Assembly (NCBI GenBank): GCA_946537585.1
Contig: CAMNFX010000081.1
Coordinates: 1-6,333, forward strand
Length of the DNA stretch: 6,333 bases
Source: an uncultured Lachnospiraceae bacterium
GTDB taxonomy: Bacteria; Bacillota; Clostridia; Lachnospirales; Lachnospiraceae
Direction of reading: 5' to 3'
Positions 1-5,222 of this stretch are shown in pieces. Made by a program: the position numbers and the translations under genes. Every line of letters begins with the position of its first letter. Position 1 is the stretch's first letter. The notes below the pieces were generated by a model, which worked only from the letters and a program-made list of their open reading frames with translations, was not told the DNA's origin and made no database searches.

Positions 1-760
1 CCGCAACGAGAAGGCAGTTTACACCGGCCCGATCATTTCCCCCTTCTTCGCCCTGATCGTGGCGGGCGGCTGCTACTTCCTCGGCGGTTTCGGCAGACTC
101 TTCTCCGACAGGATCGATATTGCGGCCAATGGCTTTGACTCCGTCGTTCCCGCCATGCTTTCCGGACTTCCGGACATTCTGATTGCTGTCGTTGTGGTCC
201 TGGTGCTTTCCGCTTCCATGTCCACGCTTTCCTCCCTCGTGCTGGCATCGAGCTCCACGCTGGTGCTGGACTTCCTGAAGGGGAATGTCATAAAGGAGAT
301 GAACGAGAAGAAGCAGGTCAGCCTGATGAGAGGCCTGATCGTGATCTTCATCGCGATCTCCGTCGTGATCGCCATCATTCAGTACAGATCCAATGTGACC
401 TTCATTGCACAGCTGATGGGTGTATCGTGGGGAGCACTGGCAGGAGCGTTCCTGGCCCCCTTCCTCTATGGCCTGTACTGGAAGAAAACTTCCAGAGCAG
501 CCTGCTGGGTGAGCTTCGTCTTTTCAACGGTATTCATGCTGGCGAATATGCTGATGCGGCCCTCCTTCCCGGCGCTGCTGCAGTCGCCGATCAATGCGGG
601 CGCATTCTGCATGATCTTCGGACTGATCGCGGTCCCGGTCATCTCCCTGTTCACCCCTGCTCCTGATAAGGAGATGGTGGAAGACGCCTTCTCCTGCTAC
701 GATGTGCAGGTACTTGTACCGCAGTCTGAGGCGCTCGGTCACAGACAGGACTGGAAGTAA
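1..760 (+). CDS. Sodium:solute symporter (SSF family), C-terminal part, 5' truncated by window edge
   Basis: This is the last 252 residues of a membrane transporter. The reading frame is open from base 2 to the TAA at 758-760, and the start lies outside the window. About six hydrophobic segments are visible, beginning around bases 29, 170, 310, 412, 502 and 592. The segment containing SASMSTLSSLVLASSS matches the conserved SSF helix (TM8) whose Ser/Thr residues help bind Na+ in PutP and vSGLT; this is family knowledge. A charged loop (GNVIKEMNEKK) follows, as expected for a cytoplasmic loop. The family couples Na+ influx to uptake of sugars, amino acids, pantothenate, urea or organic acids. 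The substrate cannot be told here, because TM1, which carries most substrate residues, is missing. The short hydrophilic tail ends 4 bases before an amidohydrolase, which suggests the two handle the same compound. A GTG at 59 is internal and is not the start. Confidence 0.9.
   Translation, partial: RNEKAVYTGPIISPFFALIVAGGCYFLGGFGRLFSDRIDIAANGFDSVVPAMLSGLPDILIAVVVVLVLSASMSTLSSLVLASSSTLVLDFLKGNVIKEMNEKKQVSLMRGLIVIFIAISVVIAIIQYRSNVTFIAQLMGVSWGALAGAFLAPFLYGLYWKKTSRAACWVSFVFSTVFMLANMLMRPSFPALLQSPINAGAFCMIFGLIAVPVISLFTPAPDKEMVEDAFSCYDVQVLVPQSEALGHRQDWK
753..757 (+). promoter_or_regulatory. Ribosome binding site deciding the amidohydrolase start
   Basis: GGAAG lies 7 bases before ATG 765 and sits inside the last codons of the symporter gene. 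This supports translational coupling. It also supports 765 over the in-frame ATG at 702, which would overlap the symporter by about 59 bases. Confidence 0.6.
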
Positions 761-764
761 AAAG

Positions 765-1688
765 ATGATCATCGATTTTCACACACATACGTTTCCGGAA
801 AAAATAGCGGAGCGGGCAGTTGCCTCGCTCCGCTCAAAAAGTCATACGGTTTCTTTCTCAGACGGCACAGCAAAAGGGCTTGAGGAAAGAAACAGGGCAG
901 CAGGCATTGACCTCGCAGTCATCCTGCCGGTAGCGACGAACCCGGAGCAGGTCAGCCATGTCAATGACAGAGCCGCTTTGCTGAACCACACGTATGGACA
1001 GGGGACAGCGCCGGAGTCTGAGAGTCCCGCAAGCCGGGCATCGGGCGATGCATCCGGGCCTTCCGGCCTGCTTTCCTTCGCCTGTATCCACCCGGAGATG
1101 GAGGATACTGCGGCTGAACTTTACAGGATCCACGAGCTCGGTTTTAAAGGCATCAAGCTTCATCCGGTCTACCAGGGCACCGATATCGACAGCCTGCCGT
1201 TTCTGAAGATTCTCGACAGCTGTGCCGGGCTCGGACTGACCGTTGTGACGCATGGCGGCTGGGATATCGGCTTTCCGGGTGTACGGCACTGTATGCCGGA
1301 CCAGATCAGGAGGGCGGTAAAGACCGTAGACCCGGAAGGAAAGACCCTGAAGCTGGTCGCGGCTCATATGGGCGGCTGGAGGATCTGGGAAGAGGTTCCG
1401 GAGCTCCTGGCGGATACCGGCGTGTACCTCGATACCTCCTTTTCCACCGGGCAGTTCTACCCGCTTTCGGACGGATACTATGACGGGAAAGACATAAGCA
1501 TGCTGGATACGGAGGGCTTTATGACACTGTACCGAGCCTTCGGTCCGGAGCGTATTCTCTTCGGTACGGATAATCCGTGGTCAGATGCGGCGGAGAGTCT
1601 TGCCTTTATCCGTGCTCTTCCGATTTCAAAAGAAGAGAAGGAGCTTGTTCTCGGAGGGTCTGCCTTAAAGCTGCTTGGCTTTGCCTGA
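765..1688 (+). CDS. Metal-dependent amidohydrolase, TIM-barrel (PF04909-like)
   Basis: The gene encodes 307 aa, close to the usual length of this family. It starts MIIDFHTHTF, so the HxH metal motif (H6, H8) falls at the very N-terminus, as is typical. Further active-site positions are in order: GIKLHP (K131, H133), THGGW (H163), AAHMGGW (H201) and FGTDNPW (D269). This is the canonical strand-by-strand metal-ligand set of the amidohydrolase superfamily. Members hydrolyse or decarboxylate small carbonyl, amide or lactone compounds in the cytoplasm, and the exact reaction is not predictable. Residues about 78-101 form a Pro/Ser/Ala/Gly/Glu-rich stretch that looks like an inserted loop. The gene lies 4 bases after the symporter stop with its ribosome binding site inside that gene, so an operon is very likely. 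I am sure of the superfamily but not of the substrate. Confidence 0.9.
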   Translation: MIIDFHTHTFPEKIAERAVASLRSKSHTVSFSDGTAKGLEERNRAAGIDLAVILPVATNPEQVSHVNDRAALLNHTYGQGTAPESESPASRASGDASGPSGLLSFACIHPEMEDTAAELYRIHELGFKGIKLHPVYQGTDIDSLPFLKILDSCAGLGLTVVTHGGWDIGFPGVRHCMPDQIRRAVKTVDPEGKTLKLVAAHMGGWRIWEEVPELLADTGVYLDTSFSTGQFYPLSDGYYDGKDISMLDTEGFMTLYRAFGPERILFGTDNPWSDAAESLAFIRALPISKEEKELVLGGSALKLLGFA

Positions 1689-1748
1689 ATCAGATCCTGC
1701 CGCGGAGAGTTGGCGGAATTCAAGAAGTATATGCAGGGCTTTTTCAAA

Positions 1749-1775
1749 GGCACTTTTCCCGGGAAAGCGCCTTTT
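1749..1775 (+). terminator. Weak hairpin terminator candidate after the symporter-amidohydrolase unit
   Basis: GGC (1749-1751) and CTTT (1753-1756) pair with AAAG (1764-1767) and GCC (1769-1771) across one A-C mismatch. The loop is 7 bases, and four T follow directly. The T run is short, and a competing stem at 1759-1779 uses the same bases, so function is uncertain. Confidence 0.35.
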
Positions 1776-1845
1776 CCGGAAGACTCATTTTGGGAAACGT
1801 GACCCGGGCTCAGGCATGTCATGGATCGAATAAGCATGATCAAAG

Positions 1846-1883
1846 AACAGCTGAAGGATTTAAATGATCCATCAGCTGTTTTT
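1846..1883 (+). terminator. Rho-independent terminator of the upstream operon
   Basis: AACAGCTGA (1846-1854) pairs with TCAGCTGTT (1872-1880). After one A-A mismatch, GGAT (1856-1859) pairs with ATCC (1867-1870), leaving a 7-base loop. The 3' arm runs into a T tract (five T, 1879-1883). It lies about 160 bases after the amidohydrolase stop and just before a promoter, as expected for a unit boundary. Confidence 0.7.
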
Positions 1884-1908
1884 AATGTACGGAATAGCAC
1901 CTGGAAAG

Positions 1909-1917
1909 TGTTATAAT
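1909..1917 (+). promoter_or_regulatory. Extended -10 promoter for the amidase gene
   Basis: TGTTATAAT is a perfect extended -10 element (TGn plus TATAAT). At 17-18 bases upstream only a poor -35 is seen (near ACGGAA at 1889), which extended -10 promoters tolerate. Transcription would start near 1924 and leave a leader of about 130 nt before ATG 2055. Confidence 0.6.
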
Positions 1918-1923
1918 ACAGGC

Positions 1924-2054
1924 AGCAGTTCAGAAGAACGGTCTTTTCCGGCAGGCACGGATGTGCCGGTCTCAGGCAGGTGTGCAGATACATGCCGGGC
2001 TGCATCAGGCAGGCGAATACATTAAATACTTGAATTTACATAACGGGGTGACAA
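1924..2054 (+). other. Untranslated leader of the amidase gene
   Basis: The whole gap from 1689 to 2054 has no convincing gene. After the two terminators and the promoter it holds this leader. Visible elements are a small hairpin (GGCAC 1954-1958 with GTGCC 1963-1967, loop GGAT), a possible TGCC/GGCA pairing (1993-1996 with 2008-2011), and two copies of TCAGGCAGG (1972-1980 and 2005-2013). It ends with GGGGTGA at 2045-2051 as the ribosome binding site. I recognise no known riboswitch class. Confidence 0.4.
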
Positions 2055-3548
2055 ATGTACTATCACTTTTATCATGAGGATATCATGCAGAAATCCATAG
2101 GGGAGCTGCTGTCAATGCTGGAAGCGGGGACCATAAGCTCGGAGGAACTGGTCTGGGCTTATGCCGAGCGGATCGCGGCGCTTGATCAGGCTGCGGACGG
2201 ACCGCAGCTTGGCGCTGTGCGGGAGCTGAATCCGGATGCCTTTCAGATCGCGAGGGAACGGGACTGGGAGCGGCGGACCGGTGTGATCCGGGGACCGCTG
2301 CACGGGATCCCCATTCTCCTGAAGGATACGATCGATACCGGTGACAAGATGCATACGACATGCGGCGCTGCAGCTTTTCGGGATCACCGTGCCGAAGAGG
2401 ACGCATTTATCGTAAAAAAGCTCAGGGAAGCCGGGGCCATCATCCTCGGAAAGAATTACTGCAGTGAGCTCTATGGCTTTAACGCGCTGGAAAAGCCAAA
2501 CGGCTACAGCAGCCTGCTCGGAGGCTCTCCGAAGAATCCCTTCCTGCCCGACAGGCTGATCCCGGGCGGGTCGTCGGGCGGAAGCGCGATCTCAGTGGCG
2601 GCGGATATGGCGGCAGCCTCCATAGGAACGGAAACGGCAGGCTCCATTTTCGAACCGGCCTATGTCAATGGTGTCGTCGGATATAAGCCGACCGTCGGCC
2701 TGACCAGCAGGTCCGGGATACTGCCGGTCATGATGTGCCAGGATACGGCAGGCCCTCTTACCAGAACGGTGGAGGATGCCGCAAGACTTGCCGATGTGAT
2801 CGTCGCAAGAGATGAAGCGGATCCGGATACGATCCGCGCAAGCGTATTTGAAGAGGGAAGCTTTCTGGACGGCCTTGAGGAGGAGAGCTTAAACGGGAAG
2901 CGGATCGGCATTGTCAAAGAGGCTTACTATGCCAATATGGGCGTTACGGCAAGATCCTGTACAGATCGGGCACTGGATGTATTCCGCCTGAACGGCGCGA
3001 GGATCGTGGAGGTGGAAAACTTTCTGCCGGCACAGATCCTGTCCTCGCCGAATCAGCATCCCGAAAGGCTTGGAAGTGAAGTAATGGACCGTGCCTTTAA
3101 AGTACGCTTCGATCATTATCTCTCAAGACAGAAGGACCTGCCCTTTGGCAGCCTGAAGGAGCTGATAGCATGGAACAAAGAGCACCCGGAGTGCATCCCG
3201 CTCGGGCAGGGATATCTCGAGCTTATAGAGAGCCTCGGAGATCAGGCGGTCATGGCGCCGGAGTTTACGGCGGCCAGAATGAATGATCTGGATATCTGCG
3301 GAACAAGAGGCATCTGGGGCGCAATGGAGCATTACCGCCTGGATGCATTGATCCTGCCGGGTCTTGACGGCCAGGCGATTGCGGCGACAGCCGGCAACCC
3401 CACGATTACGATCCCGGTCGGATACGGCAAGGAGACCGGGCCTGTCGGCATCACCCTGGTGGGAGAGCTGATGGGAGACCGGGAGCTGCTGCGGATCGCC
3501 CGCGCGTGTGAGAAGCTTCTTCCGAAAAGGCCATTGCCCGAAATGTAA
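2055..3548 (+). CDS. Amidase, amidase-signature (AS) family hydrolase
   Basis: The 497-aa length is normal for AS-family amidases. The Ser-cisSer-Lys triad is complete: K90 in GIPILLKDTID, S173 in PGGSSGGSA (cis-Ser), and nucleophile S197 in GTETAGSI. S197 lies 24 residues after the cis-Ser, as in FAAH (217/241). The flanking NGVVGYKPTVGLTSRSG, QDTAGPLTRTVEDAA and the C-terminal AATAGNPTITIPVG...GPVGITLVGE are typical family blocks. Residue 195 is Ala where many relatives have Asp or Gly. The enzyme hydrolyses a C-N amide bond in the cytoplasm. It is not GatA-like in context, as no gatB or gatC is nearby, and I see no signal peptide. Two starts are possible: ATG 2055 with GGGGTGA just upstream, or ATG 2085 (MQKSIGELL) with GAGGA at 2076-2080. 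The second gives the usual family N-terminus. Its own promoter and terminators make it a single-gene unit. Confidence 0.93.
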   Translation: MYYHFYHEDIMQKSIGELLSMLEAGTISSEELVWAYAERIAALDQAADGPQLGAVRELNPDAFQIARERDWERRTGVIRGPLHGIPILLKDTIDTGDKMHTTCGAAAFRDHRAEEDAFIVKKLREAGAIILGKNYCSELYGFNALEKPNGYSSLLGGSPKNPFLPDRLIPGGSSGGSAISVAADMAAASIGTETAGSIFEPAYVNGVVGYKPTVGLTSRSGILPVMMCQDTAGPLTRTVEDAARLADVIVARDEADPDTIRASVFEEGSFLDGLEEESLNGKRIGIVKEAYYANMGVTARSCTDRALDVFRLNGARIVEVENFLPAQILSSPNQHPERLGSEVMDRAFKVRFDHYLSRQKDLPFGSLKELIAWNKEHPECIPLGQGYLELIESLGDQAVMAPEFTAARMNDLDICGTRGIWGAMEHYRLDALILPGLDGQAIAATAGNPTITIPVGYGKETGPVGITLVGELMGDRELLRIARACEKLLPKRPLPEM

Positions 3549-3761
3549 TCTGCTGTCATCAGACCCTGCGGATCAGGATCCTCAATATGCCGTGCATGGG
3601 GAAAGTCTCCGGCCGGGCTGCCCGACAGACTGAATCCCTGAACAAAAAAAGCCGGAACCGAAGTTGACGAAAATGATCGGATAATCAAATAAATATCGTG
3701 TATGACATAAATAGTTATTATATTTAAACAATATTTCGAAAACAAAAGAATAAAACATGAG

Positions 3762-3791
3762 AAAAAACGTCCTGATCCAGGGCGTTTTTTT
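3762..3791 (+). terminator. Strong, bidirectional-looking Rho-independent terminator
   Basis: CGTCCTG (3768-3774) pairs with CAGGGCG (3778-3784) with one G-T pair and a 3-base loop. The six A before the stem face seven T after it (3785-3791), so the hairpin has a T tract on either strand. It lies about 214 bases after the amidase stop. Confidence 0.85.
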
Positions 3792-3823
3792 GTACTCGAT
3801 TTTTGCTTAAATATAGTCAGGAT

Positions 3824-3845
3824 GAAAAAGGAACAGCCTTTTTTC
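3824..3845 (+). terminator. Weak A/T hairpin, possible second terminator or leader structure
   Basis: AAAAAGG (3825-3831) pairs with CCTTTTT (3837-3843) around a 5-base loop and is followed by one more T. Only two G-C pairs support it, so it would be a weak terminator. Confidence 0.25.
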
Positions 3846-3903
3846 AATAATAGTTTATATGGTTTTCTGCCGATCACAGATATCTGACACCTTATGCAGC
3901 ACC

Positions 3904-3916
3904 AGGAGGAAAGGAG
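3904..3916 (+). promoter_or_regulatory. Double ribosome binding site
   Basis: AGGAGG and GGAG lie in tandem (AGGAGGAAAGGAG), with 6 bases from the second to ATG 3923. This near-consensus site is strong evidence that the small gene after it is translated. The first 12 bases recur exactly at 4271-4282 before another small gene. Confidence 0.7.
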
Positions 3917-3922
3917 CCGATC

Positions 3923-4156
3923 ATGAATAATATCGTATATACCGCAACATTAAACGACAGACATATCTTCAAGGCAGGAAGCCTTGCAAAGATCAAGAGT
4001 ACTGCGAGCAGGATCGCAAACCGGAACTTCCGTTTTTCGGATCGGATGGTCGTGACCGGCCGCGCAGACGGCGATCTTGTGATGAGAACCATTTTCACCA
4101 GAGATAACAGTTCCTGGGATTCACGGGGCCCCTGGCTTGAGCTGAGCGCTTCGTAA
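3923..4156 (+). CDS. Small protein of unknown function (77 aa)
   Basis: I do not recognise this family. The start is set by an unusually good ribosome binding site. The protein begins MNNIVYTATLNDRHIFKAGS, which looks like two short beta strands. A basic helix-like stretch follows (SLAKIKSTASRIANRNFRFSD, residues about 20-40), then a second strand-rich part (MVVTGRADGDLVMRTIFTRD) and a polar Trp-rich tail (SSWDSRGPWLELSAS). It has no Cys, no signal peptide and no membrane segment, so it is probably cytoplasmic. It follows the terminator at 3762-3791 and precedes other small genes by 125 bases. Its composition and strong ribosome binding site argue that it is real; the function is open. Confidence 0.7.
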   Translation: MNNIVYTATLNDRHIFKAGSLAKIKSTASRIANRNFRFSDRMVVTGRADGDLVMRTIFTRDNSSWDSRGPWLELSAS

Positions 4157-4281
4157 CGGCAGCTTTCACAGAGTAATCATTGCGGATGCTGTGTGCTTTA
4201 TTCAGATCTGCAGGAGAGGATACATAGCTGCGCCAGAAGAGGCGTTTTGAACATTATGCCGTCAAACAGAAGGAGGAAAGG
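4157..4281 (+). other. Short intergenic region
   Basis: These 125 bases hold no convincing promoter or terminator. Only the ribosome binding site of the next gene is clear (AGGAGG at 4271-4276, 5 bases before ATG 4282). A 9-codon ATG frame (4256-4285) overlaps that start by ATGA but has no ribosome binding site of its own. The small genes on either side may share a transcript. Confidence 0.4.
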
Positions 4282-4392
4282 ATGAATACGGAAGAACTGG
4301 GCATTTACCGCTTTTATACTTCCGAGGTCGGCATGACCGACCAGGAATTTCGGGAGTTCCTCATGGAGATCAGAAAGGAGACGGATAAGTAG
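4282..4392 (+). CDS. Microprotein of unknown function (36 aa)
   Basis: The frame runs from ATG 4282 to TAG 4390-4392 and encodes MNTEELGIYRFYTSE, then VGMTDQEFREFLMEI and RKETDK. It is shorter than most gene callers accept, but AGGAGGAAAGG stands 5 bases before the start, and the next gene begins 1 base after its stop. The peptide is acidic and looks amphipathic. TDQEFREFLMEIRKE (residues 19-33) should form a helix, while the first half has a YRFYTSE strand-like piece. No Cys or membrane segment is present. The tight spacing to the zinc-ribbon gene suggests translational coupling and perhaps joint function. I know no family for it. Confidence 0.65.
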   Translation: MNTEELGIYRFYTSEVGMTDQEFREFLMEIRKETDK

Positions 4393-4393
4393 G

Positions 4394-4600
4394 ATGATGA
4401 GGATATTAAATTCAAAGGATATACACTGTTCACACTGCGGAAGATACCTTTATTCTGTCCGGGAAGTGGTGGATGAGGACACCTGGCACAGCCGTTTTAT
4501 CAAAGAACACGACTTTGAGGATTATGTGTATGTGGATCTTGATGACAGCTATTACTGCGACCGCTGCTATCAGATCGTCTATCCCCGCCGGGTAGTATGA
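4394..4600 (+). CDS. Small zinc-ribbon protein (68 aa), unknown function
   Basis: Two CxxC knuckles, C12-S-H-C15 and C55-D-R-C58, are 39 residues apart. This is the pattern of a zinc ribbon that binds one structural Zn2+. Between them is an acidic, aromatic segment (DFEDYVYVDLDDSYY, residues 40-54). The tail is PRRVV. The protein is probably cytoplasmic. Zinc ribbons of this size often bind nucleic acid or a protein partner, but nothing here fixes the role. ATG 4394 is 1 base after the stop of the 36-aa gene. A ribosome binding site (AAAGGAG, 4374-4380) lies inside that gene 13 bases upstream, rather far, so coupling by reinitiation is likely. The next ATG (4397) is an alternative start. Confidence 0.75.
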   Translation: MMRILNSKDIHCSHCGRYLYSVREVVDEDTWHSRFIKEHDFEDYVYVDLDDSYYCDRCYQIVYPRRVV

Positions 4601-4617
4601 ACTTGGCCCTGCGGTTC

Positions 4618-4646
4618 TTGCATTGTCTGAAGCTGCTTCGTATAAT
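4618..4646 (+). promoter_or_regulatory. Sigma-70-type promoter for the TudS-related gene
   Basis: TTGCAT (4618-4623), 17 bases, TATAAT (4641-4646). The -10 is perfect and the spacing ideal; the -35 matches at three of six positions. Transcription would begin near 4653, 24 bases before ATG 4677. The promoter lies inside the open frame extended upstream to the TTG at 4623, which argues against that start. Confidence 0.6.
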
Positions 4647-4658
4647 GAAGTAAACAGC

Positions 4659-4665
4659 GGAGGAG
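4659..4665 (+). promoter_or_regulatory. Ribosome binding site for the TudS-related gene
   Basis: GGAGGAG lies 11 bases before ATG 4677. The spacing is slightly long but the match is strong. An ATG at 4666 is directly after it but in another frame. Confidence 0.55.
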
Positions 4666-4676
4666 ATGCAACTGTC

Positions 4677-5222
4677 ATGTTTGAAGATATCAGAAGCAAA
4701 AAAGTGATCTTTGTATGTCACTGCATGCTGAATCAGAATGCGATCTCTGACGGCACCGCAGTTTATCCGGCTGCTTTTCGTGAGCTTGCAGACTGGGCCT
4801 ATGCCAAGGACATCGGCATCGTTCAGATGCCGTGTCCCGAGCTTCAATGTCTTGGGCTGGACCGCGGAGACCCGGAGGGTGCGAAACGCCCGGTCACCGT
4901 CGAAAATACAAGGATCCGCAGGGCGATGGAGCAGGGTGAACCGGGAGAAAAGCTTAAGGAACTGATCAGCCTTGTCCTATGGCAGATCAGGGAGTACAGC
5001 CGGCATGGATTTCAGATCATCGGCATTATCGGTGCAAACCGCTCACCAAACTGCGGCGTGGAAACGACCTCGGATCACGACGAGGAGACAGAAGGCATGG
5101 GGCTTTTTATGGGCGGGCTTAAGGCTGCTCTGGACGATCTGGGACTTAAGATCCCGATGACAGGACTCAAGGCTTCAGACGATATCGTAAAGAAACTGGA
5201 GGAGTTGAAGCAGAATGGATGA
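4677..5222 (+). CDS. TudS-related (DUF523-like) putative Fe-S desulfidase
   Basis: The gene encodes 181 aa. The fold signature is VIFVCHCMLNQNAISDG near the N-terminus, then IVQMPCPELQCLG and GANRSPNCGVETT. The Cys in CMLN (C16), CPE (C53) and SPNC (C126) correspond to the three ligands of the [4Fe-4S] cluster in TudS, the thiouracil desulfidase. In TudS the fourth iron is thought to bind the substrate sulfur. Extra Cys at C14 and C58 make CHC and CPELQC motifs, which recalls the clostridial TudS-related subgroup I know as CD3072-like; that subgroup assignment is from memory. Its expected role is removal of sulfur from thiolated uracil-type bases or a related compound in the cytoplasm. It has its own promoter, and its end overlaps the next gene by 8 bases. 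The start 4677 is preferred because the TTG at 4623 would precede the promoter. Confidence 0.85.
   Translation: MFEDIRSKKVIFVCHCMLNQNAISDGTAVYPAAFRELADWAYAKDIGIVQMPCPELQCLGLDRGDPEGAKRPVTVENTRIRRAMEQGEPGEKLKELISLVLWQIREYSRHGFQIIGIIGANRSPNCGVETTSDHDEETEGMGLFMGGLKAALDDLGLKIPMTGLKASDDIVKKLEELKQNG

Larger units (their letters stand above)
3549..3922 (+). other. AT-rich intergenic region without a gene
   Basis: No credible gene is seen on either strand in these 374 bases. From 3604 to 3631 an imperfect hairpin occurs (AGTCT/AGACT outer, CGGG/CCCG inner, loop CTG) without a T tract. From 3661 to 3760 I count about 22% G+C, far below the flanking genes. The main terminator is at 3762-3791. A second weak hairpin lies at 3824-3845. 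No clear sigma-70 promoter for the next gene stands out; TATAGT at 3812-3817 with TTGTAC 16 bases upstream is the best but weak candidate. Confidence 0.6.

Noticed and set aside
702..764. ATG 702 as start of the amidohydrolase
   Set aside because: It would overlap the symporter by about 59 bases and add 21 residues before the HTH motif, which is normally N-terminal. ATG 765 has the better ribosome binding site.
858..1367. 169-codon minus-strand frame
   Set aside because: It lies wholly inside the amidohydrolase, whose motifs are intact, and its product has no recognisable domain and a Cys/Arg-rich artefact composition.
1821..1916. 31-codon frame MDRISMIKEQLKDLND...
   Set aside because: The peptide looks plausible, but the frame runs through the terminator hairpin, ends inside the -10 element, and has no good ribosome binding site.
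1478..2005. 175-codon minus-strand frame
   Set aside because: It covers the end of the amidohydrolase, two hairpins and the amidase promoter. The composition is not protein-like.
3604..3631. Hairpin after the amidase as its terminator
   Set aside because: The stem is interrupted and is followed by an A run, not a T run, on the + strand. The terminator at 3762-3791 is far better.
3664..3694. TTGACG with AT-rich sequence as a promoter
   Set aside because: No good -10 hexamer lies 16-19 bases downstream, and transcription would run into the strong terminator at 3762.
3332..3877. 181-codon minus-strand frame
   Set aside because: It crosses the amidase C-terminus and the AT-rich spacer with its terminator. 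Its Ser/Phe/Lys-rich product looks like chance.
4256..4285. 9-codon leader-like frame MPSNRRRKG overlapping ATG 4282
   Set aside because: It has no ribosome binding site; its Arg codons are just the AGGAGG of the next gene read in frame.
4623..4676. TTG 4623 as start of the TudS-related protein
   Set aside because: The TATAAT promoter element and the ribosome binding site lie inside this extension.
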